Notes: generated by a model not told the origin, from the letters alone. 57,262 nucleotides of DNA from Lysobacteraceae bacterium (GCA_030681035.1 JAUXUI010000014.1:1-57262), one strand, 5' to 3'. Positions 45,563 to 55,010 are shown, counted from the first letter of the stretch. A program made the numbers and translations.

Positions 45563-45748
45563 ATGCAGACCGTGATGATGTGGGCAATGTTGTTTATGGG
45601 CCTGATCTGGATTATTCCCGTGATCCTGGTCGCCACATCCCGGCGTGGCAATGGCACTGAGCGGGCGATCTGGGCGCTGGTCAGTGTTGTTATCTCATGG
45701 CTTGGTTATATCGCGTTCCTGTTGAGCACTCGCAAAACTTCACACTAG
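45563..45748 (+). CDS. Small two-helix membrane protein inside the sdh operon
   Basis: The 61-residue frame starts at ATG 45563, two bases after the sdhA stop, and ends 8 bp before the sdhB ATG. It has two helices ([17 protein letters not shown] and [18 protein letters not shown]) with a short basic loop [10 protein letters not shown], resembling the phospholipase-D N-terminal (PLDc_N) helical hairpin. Sdh operons do not usually carry a gene at this place. It may be an accessory membrane subunit or an unrelated insertion. Confidence 0.75.
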   Translation: MQTVMMWAMLFMGLIWIIPVILVATSRRGNGTERAIWALVSVVISWLGYIAFLLSTRKTSH

Positions 45749-45756
45749 AGAATCCC

Positions 45757-46542
45757 ATGGCCGAATTCACTCTCCCCAAGAACTCCAAAATCACCAAGGG
45801 CAAGCACTTCCCGGTGAGCAACGCCAAGGGCGATGTCCGCACTTTCAAGGTGTATCGCTGGAGCCCGGATGATGGCGCCAACCCGCGGGTGGACACCTAC
45901 GAGGTGGACATGGGCAGTTGCGGGCCGATGGTTCTCGATGCGCTGATCAAGATCAAGAACGAGATCGACCCGACCCTGACCTTCCGCCGCTCCTGCCGCG
46001 AGGGTATTTGCGGTTCGTGCGCGATGAACATCGACGGCACCAACACACTGGCCTGCACCAAGGCCATCGCCGATTGCGGCAAGAAGGAAGTACCGATCTA
46101 CCCGCTGCCGCACATGCCGGTGGTGAAGGATCTGGTGCCCGATCTCACCCATTTCTATGCCCAGTACGCGTCGATCAAGCCGTGGCTGCGTACGCAGAGC
46201 GCGCCGCCCACCCGCGAGCGTCTGCAATCGCCGGCAGAGCGCAAGCAGCTTGATGGCCTGTACGAATGCATCCTGTGCGCGTGTTGCTCGACCAGTTGCC
46301 CGAGTTACTGGTGGAACGGCGAGCGCTACCTCGGCCCGGCGATCTTGTTGCAGGCCTACCGCTGGATCGTCGATTCGCGCGATGAAGACACCGGCGCGCG
46401 GCTGGACGATCTGGAAGACCCGTTCAAGCTGTACCGCTGCCACACCATCATGAACTGCACTCGCACCTGCCCGAAGGGCTTGAATCCGGCCAAGGCGATT
46501 GCCGAAATCAAGAAGCTGATGCTCGAGCGGCGCTCGGTCTAG
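45757..46542 (+). CDS. sdhB: Succinate dehydrogenase iron-sulfur subunit
   Basis: The 261-residue subunit carries the three clusters: [2Fe-2S] in [17 protein letters not shown], [4Fe-4S] in [17 protein letters not shown], and [3Fe-4S] in [17 protein letters not shown]. It bridges SdhA to the membrane anchors. The ATG at 45757 gives the normal N-terminus. Its TAG overlaps the GTG of sdhE by one base. Confidence 0.97.
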   Translation: MAEFTLPKNSKITKGKHFPVSNAKGDVRTFKVYRWSPDDGANPRVDTYEVDMGSCGPMVLDALIKIKNEIDPTLTFRRSCREGICGSCAMNIDGTNTLACTKAIADCGKKEVPIYPLPHMPVVKDLVPDLTHFYAQYASIKPWLRTQSAPPTRERLQSPAERKQLDGLYECILCACCSTSCPSYWWNGERYLGPAILLQAYRWIVDSRDEDTGARLDDLEDPFKLYRCHTIMNCTRTCPKGLNPAKAIAEIKKLMLERRSV

Positions 46543-46808
46543 TGCCGGCGGCAACGCTGGTGAGTGACGACTTGACCTTGCGCCGTCTGCGCTGGCGTTG
46601 CCGGCGCGGTATGCGCGAACTGGACGTGCTGATGCTGCGTTACCTCGATCATCGCTGGCCGCATGCGGACGCTGCGGAGCGAACCCAATTCGAACGATTG
46701 CTGGAAACCGAAGATGACCGCCTGTGGCGCTGGATGATGCGGCGCGAGGTGGCAACTGATCACGGCCTTGCCGCGCTTGTCGAACGCATCCTTACCTTGC
46801 CGCATTGA
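46542..46808 (+). CDS. sdhE: SdhE family flavin assembly factor
   Basis: The 88-residue protein, starting at GTG 46542, is a small helical SdhE (YgfY/CptB) that helps attach FAD covalently to SdhA. The RRGMRELDVLMLRYLDH motif is the conserved RGxxE site. The rest, FERLLETEDDRLWRWMM, is typical. It follows sdhB directly. Confidence 0.93.
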   Translation: MPAATLVSDDLTLRRLRWRCRRGMRELDVLMLRYLDHRWPHADAAERTQFERLLETEDDRLWRWMMRREVATDHGLAALVERILTLPH

Positions 46809-47217
46809 ATGGCGGCCATCGCGCTGGGCGGTGTTCGGCACGACGTTGCTGGGTGTGCTGGCGGCGGTTGCGGTGATGCAAAGCGCGCTGCCCGAGTCAC
46901 TGCGATGGCTGTTGGCACTGACGCTGCTGGTGTTTGCGCTGTGGCGGGCCTGGCGAGAATCGCGGCGCAGGCACTGGCTGCTGCACTGGCCGGGGCTGGA
47001 TCGTTCGGCGATCCAACTAATCGATGGGCGTGAGATACCGATAACGCTCTGCGCGGTGCAATTGCGCGGGCCGCTGGCTGGCGTTTCGCTGAACGATGGC
47101 TCGCGCCGCATCACCCACGTCCTGTGGTGGCCTGATACGCTGGACGCCGCTTCGCGCCGTGCGCTGCGCCTGATGGCGCAGAGTCTGGCGCGTATTCCGG
47201 CATCGCCCGGTTTGTAA
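46768..47217 (+). CDS. YgfX/CptA-like membrane protein
   Basis: The product is about 149 residues. It has a hydrophobic region near the N-terminus (AVFGTTLLGVLAAVAVMQ and WLLALTLLVFALW) and a soluble C-terminal part, as in YgfX, the partner of SdhE. The segment IEWRPSRWAVF is close to YgfX starts. No good ATG is present, and TTG 46768 or 46777 or an internal GTG may be used; any of the upstream starts overlaps sdhE. The gene order sdhE-ygfX is conserved in gammaproteobacteria. YgfX has been called a toxin, but evidence in general is mixed. Confidence 0.75.
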   Translation: MPRLSNASLPCRIEWRPSRWAVFGTTLLGVLAAVAVMQSALPESLRWLLALTLLVFALWRAWRESRRRHWLLHWPGLDRSAIQLIDGREIPITLCAVQLRGPLAGVSLNDGSRRITHVLWWPDTLDAASRRALRLMAQSLARIPASPGL

Positions 47218-47236
47218 ACTGATCTGTGAGGCCGCT

Positions 47237-48481
47237 GTGTTCCGACCCCTGTCTCTTGCCATCGGCCTGCGTTACATCCGCGCAAAACGGCGCAATCGCT
47301 TCATCTCGTTTATCTCCGCAGCCTCAATGCTGGGCATTGTGATCGGCGTGATGGCCTTGATTACCGTGATCTCGGTGATGAACGGCTTTGAACAGGAATT
47401 GCGTAACCGCATCCTGGGCATGGTGGCGCATGCCAGCATCAGTGGCGTCAGCGCATCGCTGGATGATTGGCAGCACGTGGTTGACGTGGCGCATGCAGAC
47501 AAACGCGTGCTCGGCGCAGCACCCTATGCCGAGCGCGAAGCGATGCTGCAAGGCGGACAAACCCAGGGCGCGTTGTTGCGTGGCATCCTGCCCGAGCACG
47601 AGGGTGAAGTGTCGCAACTGGCCGACAAGATGCTGGCCGGTTCGCTCGATGAGTTACAGGCGGGCGCCTACAACATCATCCTTGGCAAGGAACTGGCACT
47701 GTGGCTGGGCGTCGATATCGGTGACTCGGTGACCGCGTTCGTGCCCGAGTTTCGCACCACGCCGATTGGCGTGTTGCCGCAGTTGAAGCGATTTCATGTG
47801 GTTGGTATTTTCGAAGCCGGAGTGCAGGATTACGACCTCGGCCTGGCCATCATTCATTTGCGCGATGCGCAAAAATTGATGCGTCTGGGTGATGGCGTTA
47901 CCGGTGTGCGCCTGCGCCTGCACGACATGATGCGCGCCTACGAAGTAGCGCGTGATCTGGCAGACCGCTTGCCGGCGTTGTACCGGGTGCGCGATTGGTC
48001 GCGCGATCATGCCAATTTCTTTCGTGCGATCAAACTCGAAAAAACCATGATGTTTCTGGTGGTGTCGCTGATCATCGCGGTGGCCGCATTCAATCTGGTG
48101 TCGTCGCTGGTGATGCTGGTGACCGACAAGCAGGCCGATATCGCCATTCTGCGTACGCTCGGCATGCGCCCGAACACGGTGATGCAGGTGTTTGTGATCC
48201 AGGGTGCGTTGATTGGCTTGGTGGGAATCCTCGGCGGCGTGCTGGCCGGTGTGTTGTTGACGATGAATCTTGATTCGGTGGTGGCCGCCATCGAAAGCAC
48301 GTTCCAGATCGACCTGATGCCCAAGGATGTGTACTACATCACCGGAGTTCCCACCGCACTGCGCGCCGATGATGTCACCTTGATCGCGGTGGTTGCGTTC
48401 GCGATGTGTCTGCTCGCCACCGTGTACCCGGCGTGGCGCGCCGCGCGAACCGACCCGGCTGCGGCGTTGCGCTATGAGTGA
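47237..48481 (+). CDS. lolC: Lipoprotein-releasing ABC transporter permease (LolC/LolE/LolF type)
   Basis: The 414-residue permease starts at GTG 47237 with GAGG upstream. It has one N-terminal helix (about 26-50), a large periplasmic domain (about 50-265) and three C-terminal helices. Motifs IGLRYIRAKRRNRFISFIS, VMNGFEQELR and ITDKQADIAILRTLG-like VTDKQADIAILRTLG are typical. It extracts lipoproteins from the inner membrane with LolD and LolA. Only one permease gene is here, followed by lolD, so it probably works as a homodimer in the LolF manner. Confidence 0.94.
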   Translation: MFRPLSLAIGLRYIRAKRRNRFISFISAASMLGIVIGVMALITVISVMNGFEQELRNRILGMVAHASISGVSASLDDWQHVVDVAHADKRVLGAAPYAEREAMLQGGQTQGALLRGILPEHEGEVSQLADKMLAGSLDELQAGAYNIILGKELALWLGVDIGDSVTAFVPEFRTTPIGVLPQLKRFHVVGIFEAGVQDYDLGLAIIHLRDAQKLMRLGDGVTGVRLRLHDMMRAYEVARDLADRLPALYRVRDWSRDHANFFRAIKLEKTMMFLVVSLIIAVAAFNLVSSLVMLVTDKQADIAILRTLGMRPNTVMQVFVIQGALIGLVGILGGVLAGVLLTMNLDSVVAAIESTFQIDLMPKDVYYITGVPTALRADDVTLIAVVAFAMCLLATVYPAWRAARTDPAAALRYE

Positions 48482-48510
48482 TCGCCACGAACATCGCCTA
48501 CGTCGCGTCA

Positions 48511-48683
48511 GTAGGAGCCCACCCTGTGGGCGACTCGGTTACTCGTTGATGGTGGGATTACGCTCGCCCACAGGGTGGGCTCCTACAGGGGAGCGTCACG
48601 CAGCTTTTGTAGGAGCCCATCCTATGGGCGACCCAGATGGATGTGCAAGGCGTGCTCTGGTCGCCCACAGGGTGGGCTCCTAC
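48511..48683. repeat. Four copies of the GTAGGAGCCCACCCTG palindromic repeat between lolC and lolD
   Basis: Copies at 48511-48534, 48563-48586, 48609-48632 and 48660-48683 alternate in orientation, making two inverted pairs with loops of 28 and 27 bases. The third copy carries compensating changes (CATCCTATGG) that keep its own palindrome. This is a BIME-like cluster inside what should be one operon, so it may reduce or stabilise transcript flow between the two genes. Confidence 0.92.
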
Positions 48684-48745
48684 AGTGGCGCTGACCGGTG
48701 CTTGCTGCAGATAACTTCAAGCGTTGCGTTGTAAGGAATCAACCC

Positions 48746-49435
48746 ATGACCACAACCGCCGTACTCGCCTGCACCGGCCTCGGCAAAACCTATGCCGAGG
48801 GTGGCTTGCGCGCGGAGATATTCCGCGATCTCGACCTTGCGGTTGCGGCTGGCGAAACCGTCGCCATCGTCGGCGCCTCCGGTGCCGGCAAGAGCACGCT
48901 GCTGCATCTGCTCGGCGGGCTGGATCAGCCTACGGCGGGTGAGGTCTATGTCACCGGCCAGGCGATGTCGGCGCTCGGTGATGCCGCCCGCGGCGACCTG
49001 CGTAACCGCGCACTGGGCTTTGTCTACCAGTTCCATCATTTACTGCCGGAGTTCACCGCGCTGGAAAACGTGATGATGCCGATGCTGGTCGGCGGCGAGG
49101 CTGTGGCGGTAGCCAGTGAGCGGGCGATGGTGTTGCTGGAAGCCGTGGGCCTTGGTCATCGCGTGGCGCACAAGCCCGGCGAGTTGTCTGGCGGTGAGCG
49201 GCAACGCGCGGCGGTGGCGCGGGCCTTGGTCAATCGCCCGGCCTGTGTGCTTGGCGACGAGCCGACCGGCAATCTCGATGAAAAAACTGCGGCCAGCGTG
49301 TTCGAGTTGATGCTGGAACTCAATCGCAGCCAGGGCACCAGCCTGGTGGTGGTAACCCACGACCTGCGCCTGGCTCGCCGCTTTGATCGCGTACTGGAGT
49401 TGAGCGCCGGACGTTTGCAAGCACTGTCTGTTTAG
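48746..49435 (+). CDS. lolD: Lipoprotein-releasing ABC transporter ATPase
   Basis: The 229-residue ATPase energises lipoprotein release. Walker [10 protein letters not shown] (about 42-50), a Q-loop in [12 protein letters not shown], signature [15 protein letters not shown] and Walker [12 protein letters not shown], then a His in VVVTHD, are all present. The start is ATG 48746. Confidence 0.95.
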   Translation: MTTTAVLACTGLGKTYAEGGLRAEIFRDLDLAVAAGETVAIVGASGAGKSTLLHLLGGLDQPTAGEVYVTGQAMSALGDAARGDLRNRALGFVYQFHHLLPEFTALENVMMPMLVGGEAVAVASERAMVLLEAVGLGHRVAHKPGELSGGERQRAAVARALVNRPACVLGDEPTGNLDEKTAASVFELMLELNRSQGTSLVVVTHDLRLARRFDRVLELSAGRLQALSV

Positions 49436-49835
49436 CCGCGATACTGCTCATTTTGACGACAAACCATCATGCCGGCGCCCCAGCGGCGAGGCGCGTAGCA
49501 CTCGAACGCCATAGGCGGCCCGAAGGGCGAGCACGCAGTGCGTGTAAAGCTGGGGCCATGTGCCTTTTTCTTTTCAAAGCAAGAGCAACATGGATTCCCG
49601 CTGCGCGGGAATGACAACATCAAGGCCGGAGGCGATCAACAGAGCAGCATTGCGTTTAGCCGTGTCGCCAGCGCGACGCGGTGATGATGCGCGGGCAGCA
49701 CTCGGAAAATGCTTACCCCCACGTGCGCGGTTTGCTGACTGACGAACCAAGGTGTGGCCGGCATACTGGCGGCTGACGGCGCCCTCCCTGCGCTCGGTAG
49801 ATCCGCATGCTTCAGCCAGTCGCAGGTTTCCGGCA
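49436..49835. other. 400-bp spacer between lolD and comEC
   Basis: It contains one GTCATTCCCGCG-type palindrome (49592-49615) and no gene I can support. The comEC reading frame stays open from 49752, but the family N-terminus begins later. Confidence 0.6.
49592..49615. repeat. Palindromic repeat of the GTCATTCCCGCG family
   Basis: GGATTCCCGC-TGC-GCGGGAATGAC, single copy in inverted orientation relative to the copy at 3106. Confidence 0.8.
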
Positions 49836-52133
49836 ATGACAGCACGGCCCTTGCCTCCCTTCGGCTTGATGGTGGCATCGTGCCTGTTGTTGGGGGTGTT
49901 GCCGGCTTTGCGTCTGCCGCTGATACCTCCGTCATGGTTGCTGGTGCTGGTTTTGGGCTTCGGCATGTGGGCGTGGCTGCGCGGACGCGTTGTAATGCGT
50001 GTGCTGGGCGCCGTCGCCGTGGGCTTCGCCTGGGCACTGATCCAGGCACAGGGCGCGATGAGTGTGCGCCTGCCGCCGTCCTTGCAAGGCCACGACCTGC
50101 AGGTGCAAGGCCGGGTCATCGATCTGCCCGAACAACGCGCTGACGGCGTGCGCTTCATGCTGCGCATCGACGCGGGCGAACCGGCGGCGCAGGCGCTGGT
50201 CGGTCACGACGTGCGGCTGAACCAGTATGCCCCCGAGCCGGTGATGCATGCCGGTGAGCGCTGGGCCTTCAGCGTTCGCCTGCGGCGGCCACGCGGTGTG
50301 TTCAACCCCGGCGGTTTCGACTTTGAACGGCTGGCCTTGCAGCGGCGGTTGGCGGCTACCGGTTACGTGCGTGCGCCGGAATCTGCGCAGCGGCTGGCGG
50401 CAGCAACCGGCCTTGATGCGTGGCGTGATCGCTTGGCGCATGCGATGGGTGCCAAGGCGCGGTTCGTGCGCGCGCTGGCGCTGGGCGACACCCGCGAGCT
50501 GAGCCCCCGCGATTGGGAAGTGTTGCGCGCCACCGGGCTCACCCATCTGATCGCTATTTCCGGCTTTCATGTTGGCCTGCTCGCCGGTTTCGGTGCGTTG
50601 CTGGCGCGGCTGGCATTCTGGCTATGGCCGCGGATTGGTCTGTATTGGCCACGGCCTCAGGTAGCAGTGATATCGGCATTTGTCATGGCGAGCCTGTACA
50701 CCGCAGCGGCAGGCTTTGCCTTGCCCACCGTGCGCACCCTGCTGATGATTGGGGTGTTGTTGCTGGCGCGTTTGTTGCGGCGCCCAGCCGGTACGGCATC
50801 CACCTTTGCGCTGGCGCTGGCTGCGGTGGTGTTGGCCGATCCGTTGGCAGTGCTGGCGCCGGGATTCTGGCTCAGTTTTCTCGGTGTCGGCTGGCTGTTG
50901 TGGTGCCTGCCGGGAATGAGCGCAGGTTGGCGCGGCTTGCTCAGTGCGCAGGCGGTAAGCACGATCGGCCTGCTGCCGTTGACCGTTTGGTTTTTTGGTC
51001 AAGCCTCGCTGGCCGGGCCGCTGGCCAACCTCGTCGGTATTCCGTGGATTAGCCTGGTGGTGGTACCGCTGAGCTTGATTGCCGCAGTGTTGTTGTGGGT
51101 TTCGCCAGTTCTGGGTGCGCCGGCGGTTGCTTTGGCACAGGCAGCGATGAACCTGTTGTGGCGAGTGCTGGAGCCGGTGGCCGCGTGGCATGGCAGCCTG
51201 CTGTGGTTGCCCGAACCGGGCCTGTTGGCGCTGGGGTTGGCGGTGATCGGTGCATTCTGGTTGTTGTTGCCGCGCGGGCTGCCGGCGCGTTGGCTGGGCG
51301 GCGTGCTGTTTTTGCCGTTGCTGTGGCCGGCGCAGCAGCGCCTGCCCGAGGCCGCATTTTCGCTCGATGTGATTGATGTCGGCCAAGGACTGTCGGTGTT
51401 GGTGCGCACCCGCAATCACAGCCTGTTGTTCGATGCCGGCCCGGCGCTGCAGGGTCGGTTTGACATGGGCGAGGCTGCGGTGGTGCCTGCCCTGCACGCA
51501 CTGGGCGTGGCGCGGCTCGATGCGCTGGTGGTAAGCCATGGCGATAACGATCACGCCGGTGGTGCGGCGGCGGTGGCGCGCGCCTTCGCGCCGGGACAGC
51601 GTTTCAAGCCCGAAGGCTACCCGCGCATCGCCGGCAACGACTGCCAGCGCGGCGGCGATTGGCAGTGGGATGGGGTGGACTTCCGCTGGCTGCATCCGCC
51701 GCCGCATTTCCCGTATTTGCGCAACGACAGCAGCTGCGTGCTGCGCATCAGCAGTGCGCTGGGCAGCGCCTTGTTGCCGGGCGATATCGAAGCGGTGGTT
51801 GAGCAGCGCCTGGTGCGCGAACAGGCGGCGGCATTGGCTGCCGATGTGCTGCTGGTGCCGCATCATGGCAGCACCACGTCATCGAGCCCGGCGTTTGTGG
51901 CGGCGGTGTCGCCACAGATTGCGCTATTGGCCACCGGCCATGGCAATCGCTTTGGCCTGCCGCGTGCGCAGGTGTTGCAACGCTACCGTGATGGCGGTGC
52001 AACGATGGCAGATACTGCCGATGCCGGCCTGATCCGCGTGCGGGTGGATGGCTCGGGTGTACTTGTGGTGCGGCGTTGGCGTGATGACCGGCGCCGGCTG
52101 TGGCATGAGCGCGAAGCTGCAATTGCCCCATGA
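49836..52133 (+). CDS. comEC: DNA internalization-related competence protein ComEC/Rec2
   Basis: The 765-residue inner-membrane channel protein imports single-stranded DNA during transformation. It has an N-terminal DUF4131-like region, an OB-like segment, the ComEC/Rec2 competence core with HLIAISGFHVGLLAGFGAL, multiple helices, and a C-terminal metallo-beta-lactamase domain starting DVIDVGQGLSVLVRTRNH. The domain carries VVSHGDNDHAGGA and PHHGSTTSS. ATG 49836 (MTARPLPPFGLM) is the best start. It sits upstream of exbB, exbD and msbA, as in related genomes. Confidence 0.94.
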   Translation: MTARPLPPFGLMVASCLLLGVLPALRLPLIPPSWLLVLVLGFGMWAWLRGRVVMRVLGAVAVGFAWALIQAQGAMSVRLPPSLQGHDLQVQGRVIDLPEQRADGVRFMLRIDAGEPAAQALVGHDVRLNQYAPEPVMHAGERWAFSVRLRRPRGVFNPGGFDFERLALQRRLAATGYVRAPESAQRLAAATGLDAWRDRLAHAMGAKARFVRALALGDTRELSPRDWEVLRATGLTHLIAISGFHVGLLAGFGALLARLAFWLWPRIGLYWPRPQVAVISAFVMASLYTAAAGFALPTVRTLLMIGVLLLARLLRRPAGTASTFALALAAVVLADPLAVLAPGFWLSFLGVGWLLWCLPGMSAGWRGLLSAQAVSTIGLLPLTVWFFGQASLAGPLANLVGIPWISLVVVPLSLIAAVLLWVSPVLGAPAVALAQAAMNLLWRVLEPVAAWHGSLLWLPEPGLLALGLAVIGAFWLLLPRGLPARWLGGVLFLPLLWPAQQRLPEAAFSLDVIDVGQGLSVLVRTRNHSLLFDAGPALQGRFDMGEAAVVPALHALGVARLDALVVSHGDNDHAGGAAAVARAFAPGQRFKPEGYPRIAGNDCQRGGDWQWDGVDFRWLHPPPHFPYLRNDSSCVLRISSALGSALLPGDIEAVVEQRLVREQAAALAADVLLVPHHGSTTSSSPAFVAAVSPQIALLATGHGNRFGLPRAQVLQRYRDGGATMADTADAGLIRVRVDGSGVLVVRRWRDDRRRLWHEREAAIAP

Positions 52134-52183
52134 CCACGGCCAAGCCGGTATCCTATGCCTGAAGCCTTTTGGGAGATCAATCC

Positions 52184-52819
52184 GTGCTGGAACTGGTAAT
52201 GGCAGGCGGCTGGGTGATGTGGCCGATCCTGGCCGTGTCGGCGCTGACCGCAGCGATCATCGTCGAGCGATTCTGGAGCCTGCGCCGCTCGGTGGTATTG
52301 CCGGCTGGCCTTGGCGACGATGTGCGTGAATGGGCGGCGCGACGCAAGCTCGATCCGGCCCATGTCGAGGTGCTGCGTGCCAATTCGCCACTGGGCGAGC
52401 TGCTGGCAGCGGCATTGGACGTGCGTCATCGCCCGCGTGAGGTGATCAAGGAGCGGGTCGAAGACGTCGGCCGCCATGTCGTGCATCGGCTGGAGCGCTT
52501 TCTCAACACGCTGGGAACGGTTGCCGGCATCGCGCCACTGCTTGGCTTGCTTGGTACCGTCACCGGCATGATCCGCATGTTCCTCAATATTCTCGAGTTC
52601 GGTGTCGGCGATGCCGGCCGCTTGGCCGGTGGCATCGGTGAGGCGCTGGTCAGCACCGCAGCAGGTCTGGTGGTGGCGATCCCGGCGCTGATGTTCTACC
52701 GCTACTTTCGCGGGCTGGTCAGCGCCTATGTGGTGGACATGGAAGAGCAGGCGATGGCATTGCTCGATGTCATCGATCAAGTGGCCACCACGCCTGGCAG
52801 TGGTAAAGGCCAGGCATGA
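52184..52819 (+). CDS. exbB: ExbB/TolQ/MotA family proton channel subunit
   Basis: The 211-residue membrane protein starts at GTG 52184 with GGGAG 8 bases before it. It has an N-terminal helix (GGWVMWPILAVSALTAAII), a cytoplasmic loop (RREVIKERVEDVGRHV-like region) and two C-terminal helices with IAPLLGLLGTVTGMIRMF and GIGEALVSTAAGLVVAIPA. With ExbD it uses the proton motive force, in TonB or Tol-like systems. The exact partner is not in the window. It overlaps exbD by ATGA. Confidence 0.93.
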   Translation: MLELVMAGGWVMWPILAVSALTAAIIVERFWSLRRSVVLPAGLGDDVREWAARRKLDPAHVEVLRANSPLGELLAAALDVRHRPREVIKERVEDVGRHVVHRLERFLNTLGTVAGIAPLLGLLGTVTGMIRMFLNILEFGVGDAGRLAGGIGEALVSTAAGLVVAIPALMFYRYFRGLVSAYVVDMEEQAMALLDVIDQVATTPGSGKGQA

Positions 52820-53238
52820 AGATCGACGCAGGCCGGCTGCGCGATGAGCCGGAAATCAGCCTGACGCCACTGATCGATGTGGTGTTTACGCTGATCATCT
52901 TTTTCGTGGTAACCACCACCTTTGATTCGCGTGCCGCTTTGCAGGTGAAGTTGCCGCAAGCGAGCGCGCGCGAAGTCACCGATCCCAGCGATGCCTTGTT
53001 GATCCAGATCGACGCCAAGGGCCGTTATTTCGTGGGTGCCAACGAAGTACTCAAGTCCGACCCGGCGTCATTGCGCGAGGCGATCGTGCGGGTGGCCGGC
53101 GACACGCGCGACCAGACCGTTTTGCTGCGCGCCGATGCCAATACCCCGCACCAGGCGGTGGTAACGGCAATGGATGTGCTGGGCAAACTGGGCTTTGGCC
53201 GGCTGTCGATTGCCACCGCGCCGGAGCCGGACGAGTGA
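52816..53238 (+). CDS. exbD: ExbD/TolR family protein
   Basis: The 140-residue protein has one helix with the essential Asp in ISLTPLIDVVFTLIIFF and a periplasmic domain ending APEPDE. It is coupled to exbB (ATGA) and to msbA (GTGA, 53235-53238). It is a standard partner of ExbB. Placement before msbA-lpxK is common in the order Lysobacterales. Confidence 0.94.
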   Translation: MKIDAGRLRDEPEISLTPLIDVVFTLIIFFVVTTTFDSRAALQVKLPQASAREVTDPSDALLIQIDAKGRYFVGANEVLKSDPASLREAIVRVAGDTRDQTVLLRADANTPHQAVVTAMDVLGKLGFGRLSIATAPEPDE

Positions 53239-55010
53239 ATCCAGCATTTGACGATAGCGCACGCGGTGCGCTGCGCACCTATGCCCGGTTGCTGAAGTTT
53301 TCCGGGCGCTACTGGCCATGGTTGCTGGTGGCGGTGGTTGGCATGGTGATCGAGGCGGCAGCAGCCGGCATCTTCACCTGGCTGATGAAGCCGATGGTCA
53401 ACGAGACCTTCGTCGAGCGCAGCAAGGATATCCGGCTGGCGTTGCCGCTCGGTATCATCGCGCTGTTTTTTTTCCGTGGCATCGCCACCTTTGTCACCGA
53501 TTTTGGCATGGCGTTGACCGGGCGCGGGGTGGTGCGCGATCTGCGCCACGCGCTGATGGGCAAGTACCTGCGCATGCCCAGCTACCGGTTCGATGCCGAG
53601 CCGGTGCCGAATCTGGTGTCGCGGCTGAACTACGACACCGAGCAACTCGCCCATGCCGGCGCCGAATCGCTCAAGGTGCTGTTTACCGACACCCTCACCA
53701 TCGCGGTGCTGTTCTGGGTGATGGTGCAGCAAAGCCATCGCGTCACCGCCACGATGCTGGTGCTGATTCCATTGATTGGCCTGATCTCGCGCTTCGTTTC
53801 ACGCCGCTACCGGCACATCAACCGTGGTATCCAGGACGGTGTGGCGAGCATGGCGATGACTGCCGAGCAGGCGCTGGCGGCGCAGCAGGAAGTCAAGATT
53901 TATGGTGCCCAGGATGACGAGGCCGCACGTTTTACCGTGCTTGCCAATCGCAACCGCCGCCTCAATGTGAAGGTCGAGGTGATCCGCGCGCTGGCATCGT
54001 CAACGGTGCAATTTCTGGCCGCCATCGCGCTCGCCGCAATCCTGTACATGGCCGGGCGCGAAGCGATCAAGGGGCGCATGGATGCCGGTGAGTTCGTGTC
54101 GCTGATCACCGCGATGATGGCGATGCTGCCATCGCTCAAGCGCATCTCCAATGTGCAAAGTTCGATCCAGCGGGGTGTCGCTGCCGCGCAGCGGCTGTTC
54201 TCGGTGCTCGACCAGGGCGATGAGCTTGATACCGGTGTGCAGCACATCGAACGAGCGCGCGGCGAGATCGTGTTTCGCAACGTCAGCATGCGCTACGCCG
54301 GCCAGGATGTGGCGGCGCTGCACGATGTCAGCTTCACCGCACGGCCCGGTACGGTAACCGCCATCGTCGGCCGTTCCGGTAGCGGAAAATCAACATTGGT
54401 GCGATTGATTCCGCGCTTCTACGAGCCCGACAGCGGCGAGATCGAGCTCGATGGTATTGCGCTGCGCGATATCCACCTGGCCGATCTGCGCCGGCAGATT
54501 GCGCTGGTCAGTCAGCGGGTGATGCTGTTCGATGACAGCGTGGCGGCCAACATCGCTTACGGCGAACAAGCGGGTGCTGATGCAACTGCCATCGAAAAAG
54601 CTGCGCAAGCCGCCAATGCGCTGGAGTTCATCGAGCGCCTGCCGCAGGGCTTGCAATCGCGCATTGGCGAGAACGGCGCGCTGTTGTCCGGTGGGCAGCG
54701 GCAGCGGCTGGCGATTGCCCGCGCGTTCCTGAAAAACGCACCGATCCTGATTCTCGACGAGGCCACCGCCGCGCTCGACAGCGAGTCCGAGCAACTGGTG
54801 CAGGACGCGCTCAATCACCTGATCCCGGATCGCACCACGCTGGTGATCGCGCACCGGCTCGCCACCATCGAGCACGCCGATCAGGTGCTGGTGCTTGATG
54901 AAGGCCGCCTGGTCGAGGTCGGCAATCACACGCAGTTGCTGGCCCGCGACGGGCTGTATGCGCGATTGCACCGCATCCAGTTCAGGGATGCCATGGATGC
55001 GATGCCGTGA
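53235..55010 (+). CDS. msbA: Lipid A export ATP-binding/permease protein MsbA
   Basis: The 591-residue half-transporter flips lipid A-core to the outer leaflet. Six helices fill about 20-310. The nucleotide domain has Walker A GRSGSGKST, signature LSGGQRQRLAIARA, Walker B ILILDEATAALD and the H-loop VIAHRLATIEHAD. The start is GTG 53235, within the exbD stop. It overlaps lpxK by GTGA (55007-55010), so the two lipid A genes are coupled. Confidence 0.95.
   Translation: MNPAFDDSARGALRTYARLLKFSGRYWPWLLVAVVGMVIEAAAAGIFTWLMKPMVNETFVERSKDIRLALPLGIIALFFFRGIATFVTDFGMALTGRGVVRDLRHALMGKYLRMPSYRFDAEPVPNLVSRLNYDTEQLAHAGAESLKVLFTDTLTIAVLFWVMVQQSHRVTATMLVLIPLIGLISRFVSRRYRHINRGIQDGVASMAMTAEQALAAQQEVKIYGAQDDEAARFTVLANRNRRLNVKVEVIRALASSTVQFLAAIALAAILYMAGREAIKGRMDAGEFVSLITAMMAMLPSLKRISNVQSSIQRGVAAAQRLFSVLDQGDELDTGVQHIERARGEIVFRNVSMRYAGQDVAALHDVSFTARPGTVTAIVGRSGSGKSTLVRLIPRFYEPDSGEIELDGIALRDIHLADLRRQIALVSQRVMLFDDSVAANIAYGEQAGADATAIEKAAQAANALEFIERLPQGLQSRIGENGALLSGGQRQRLAIARAFLKNAPILILDEATAALDSESEQLVQDALNHLIPDRTTLVIAHRLATIEHADQVLVLDEGRLVEVGNHTQLLARDGLYARLHRIQFRDAMDAMP

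Noticed and set aside
46809-47033. Small frame starting right after the sdhE stop
   Set aside because: The overlapping frame from 46768 carries the YgfX-like sequence; this one is a shadow with no family features.
50622-51866. 414-residue minus-strand frame opposite comEC
   Set aside because: Gln/Arg/Pro-rich shadow of the comEC membrane segments.
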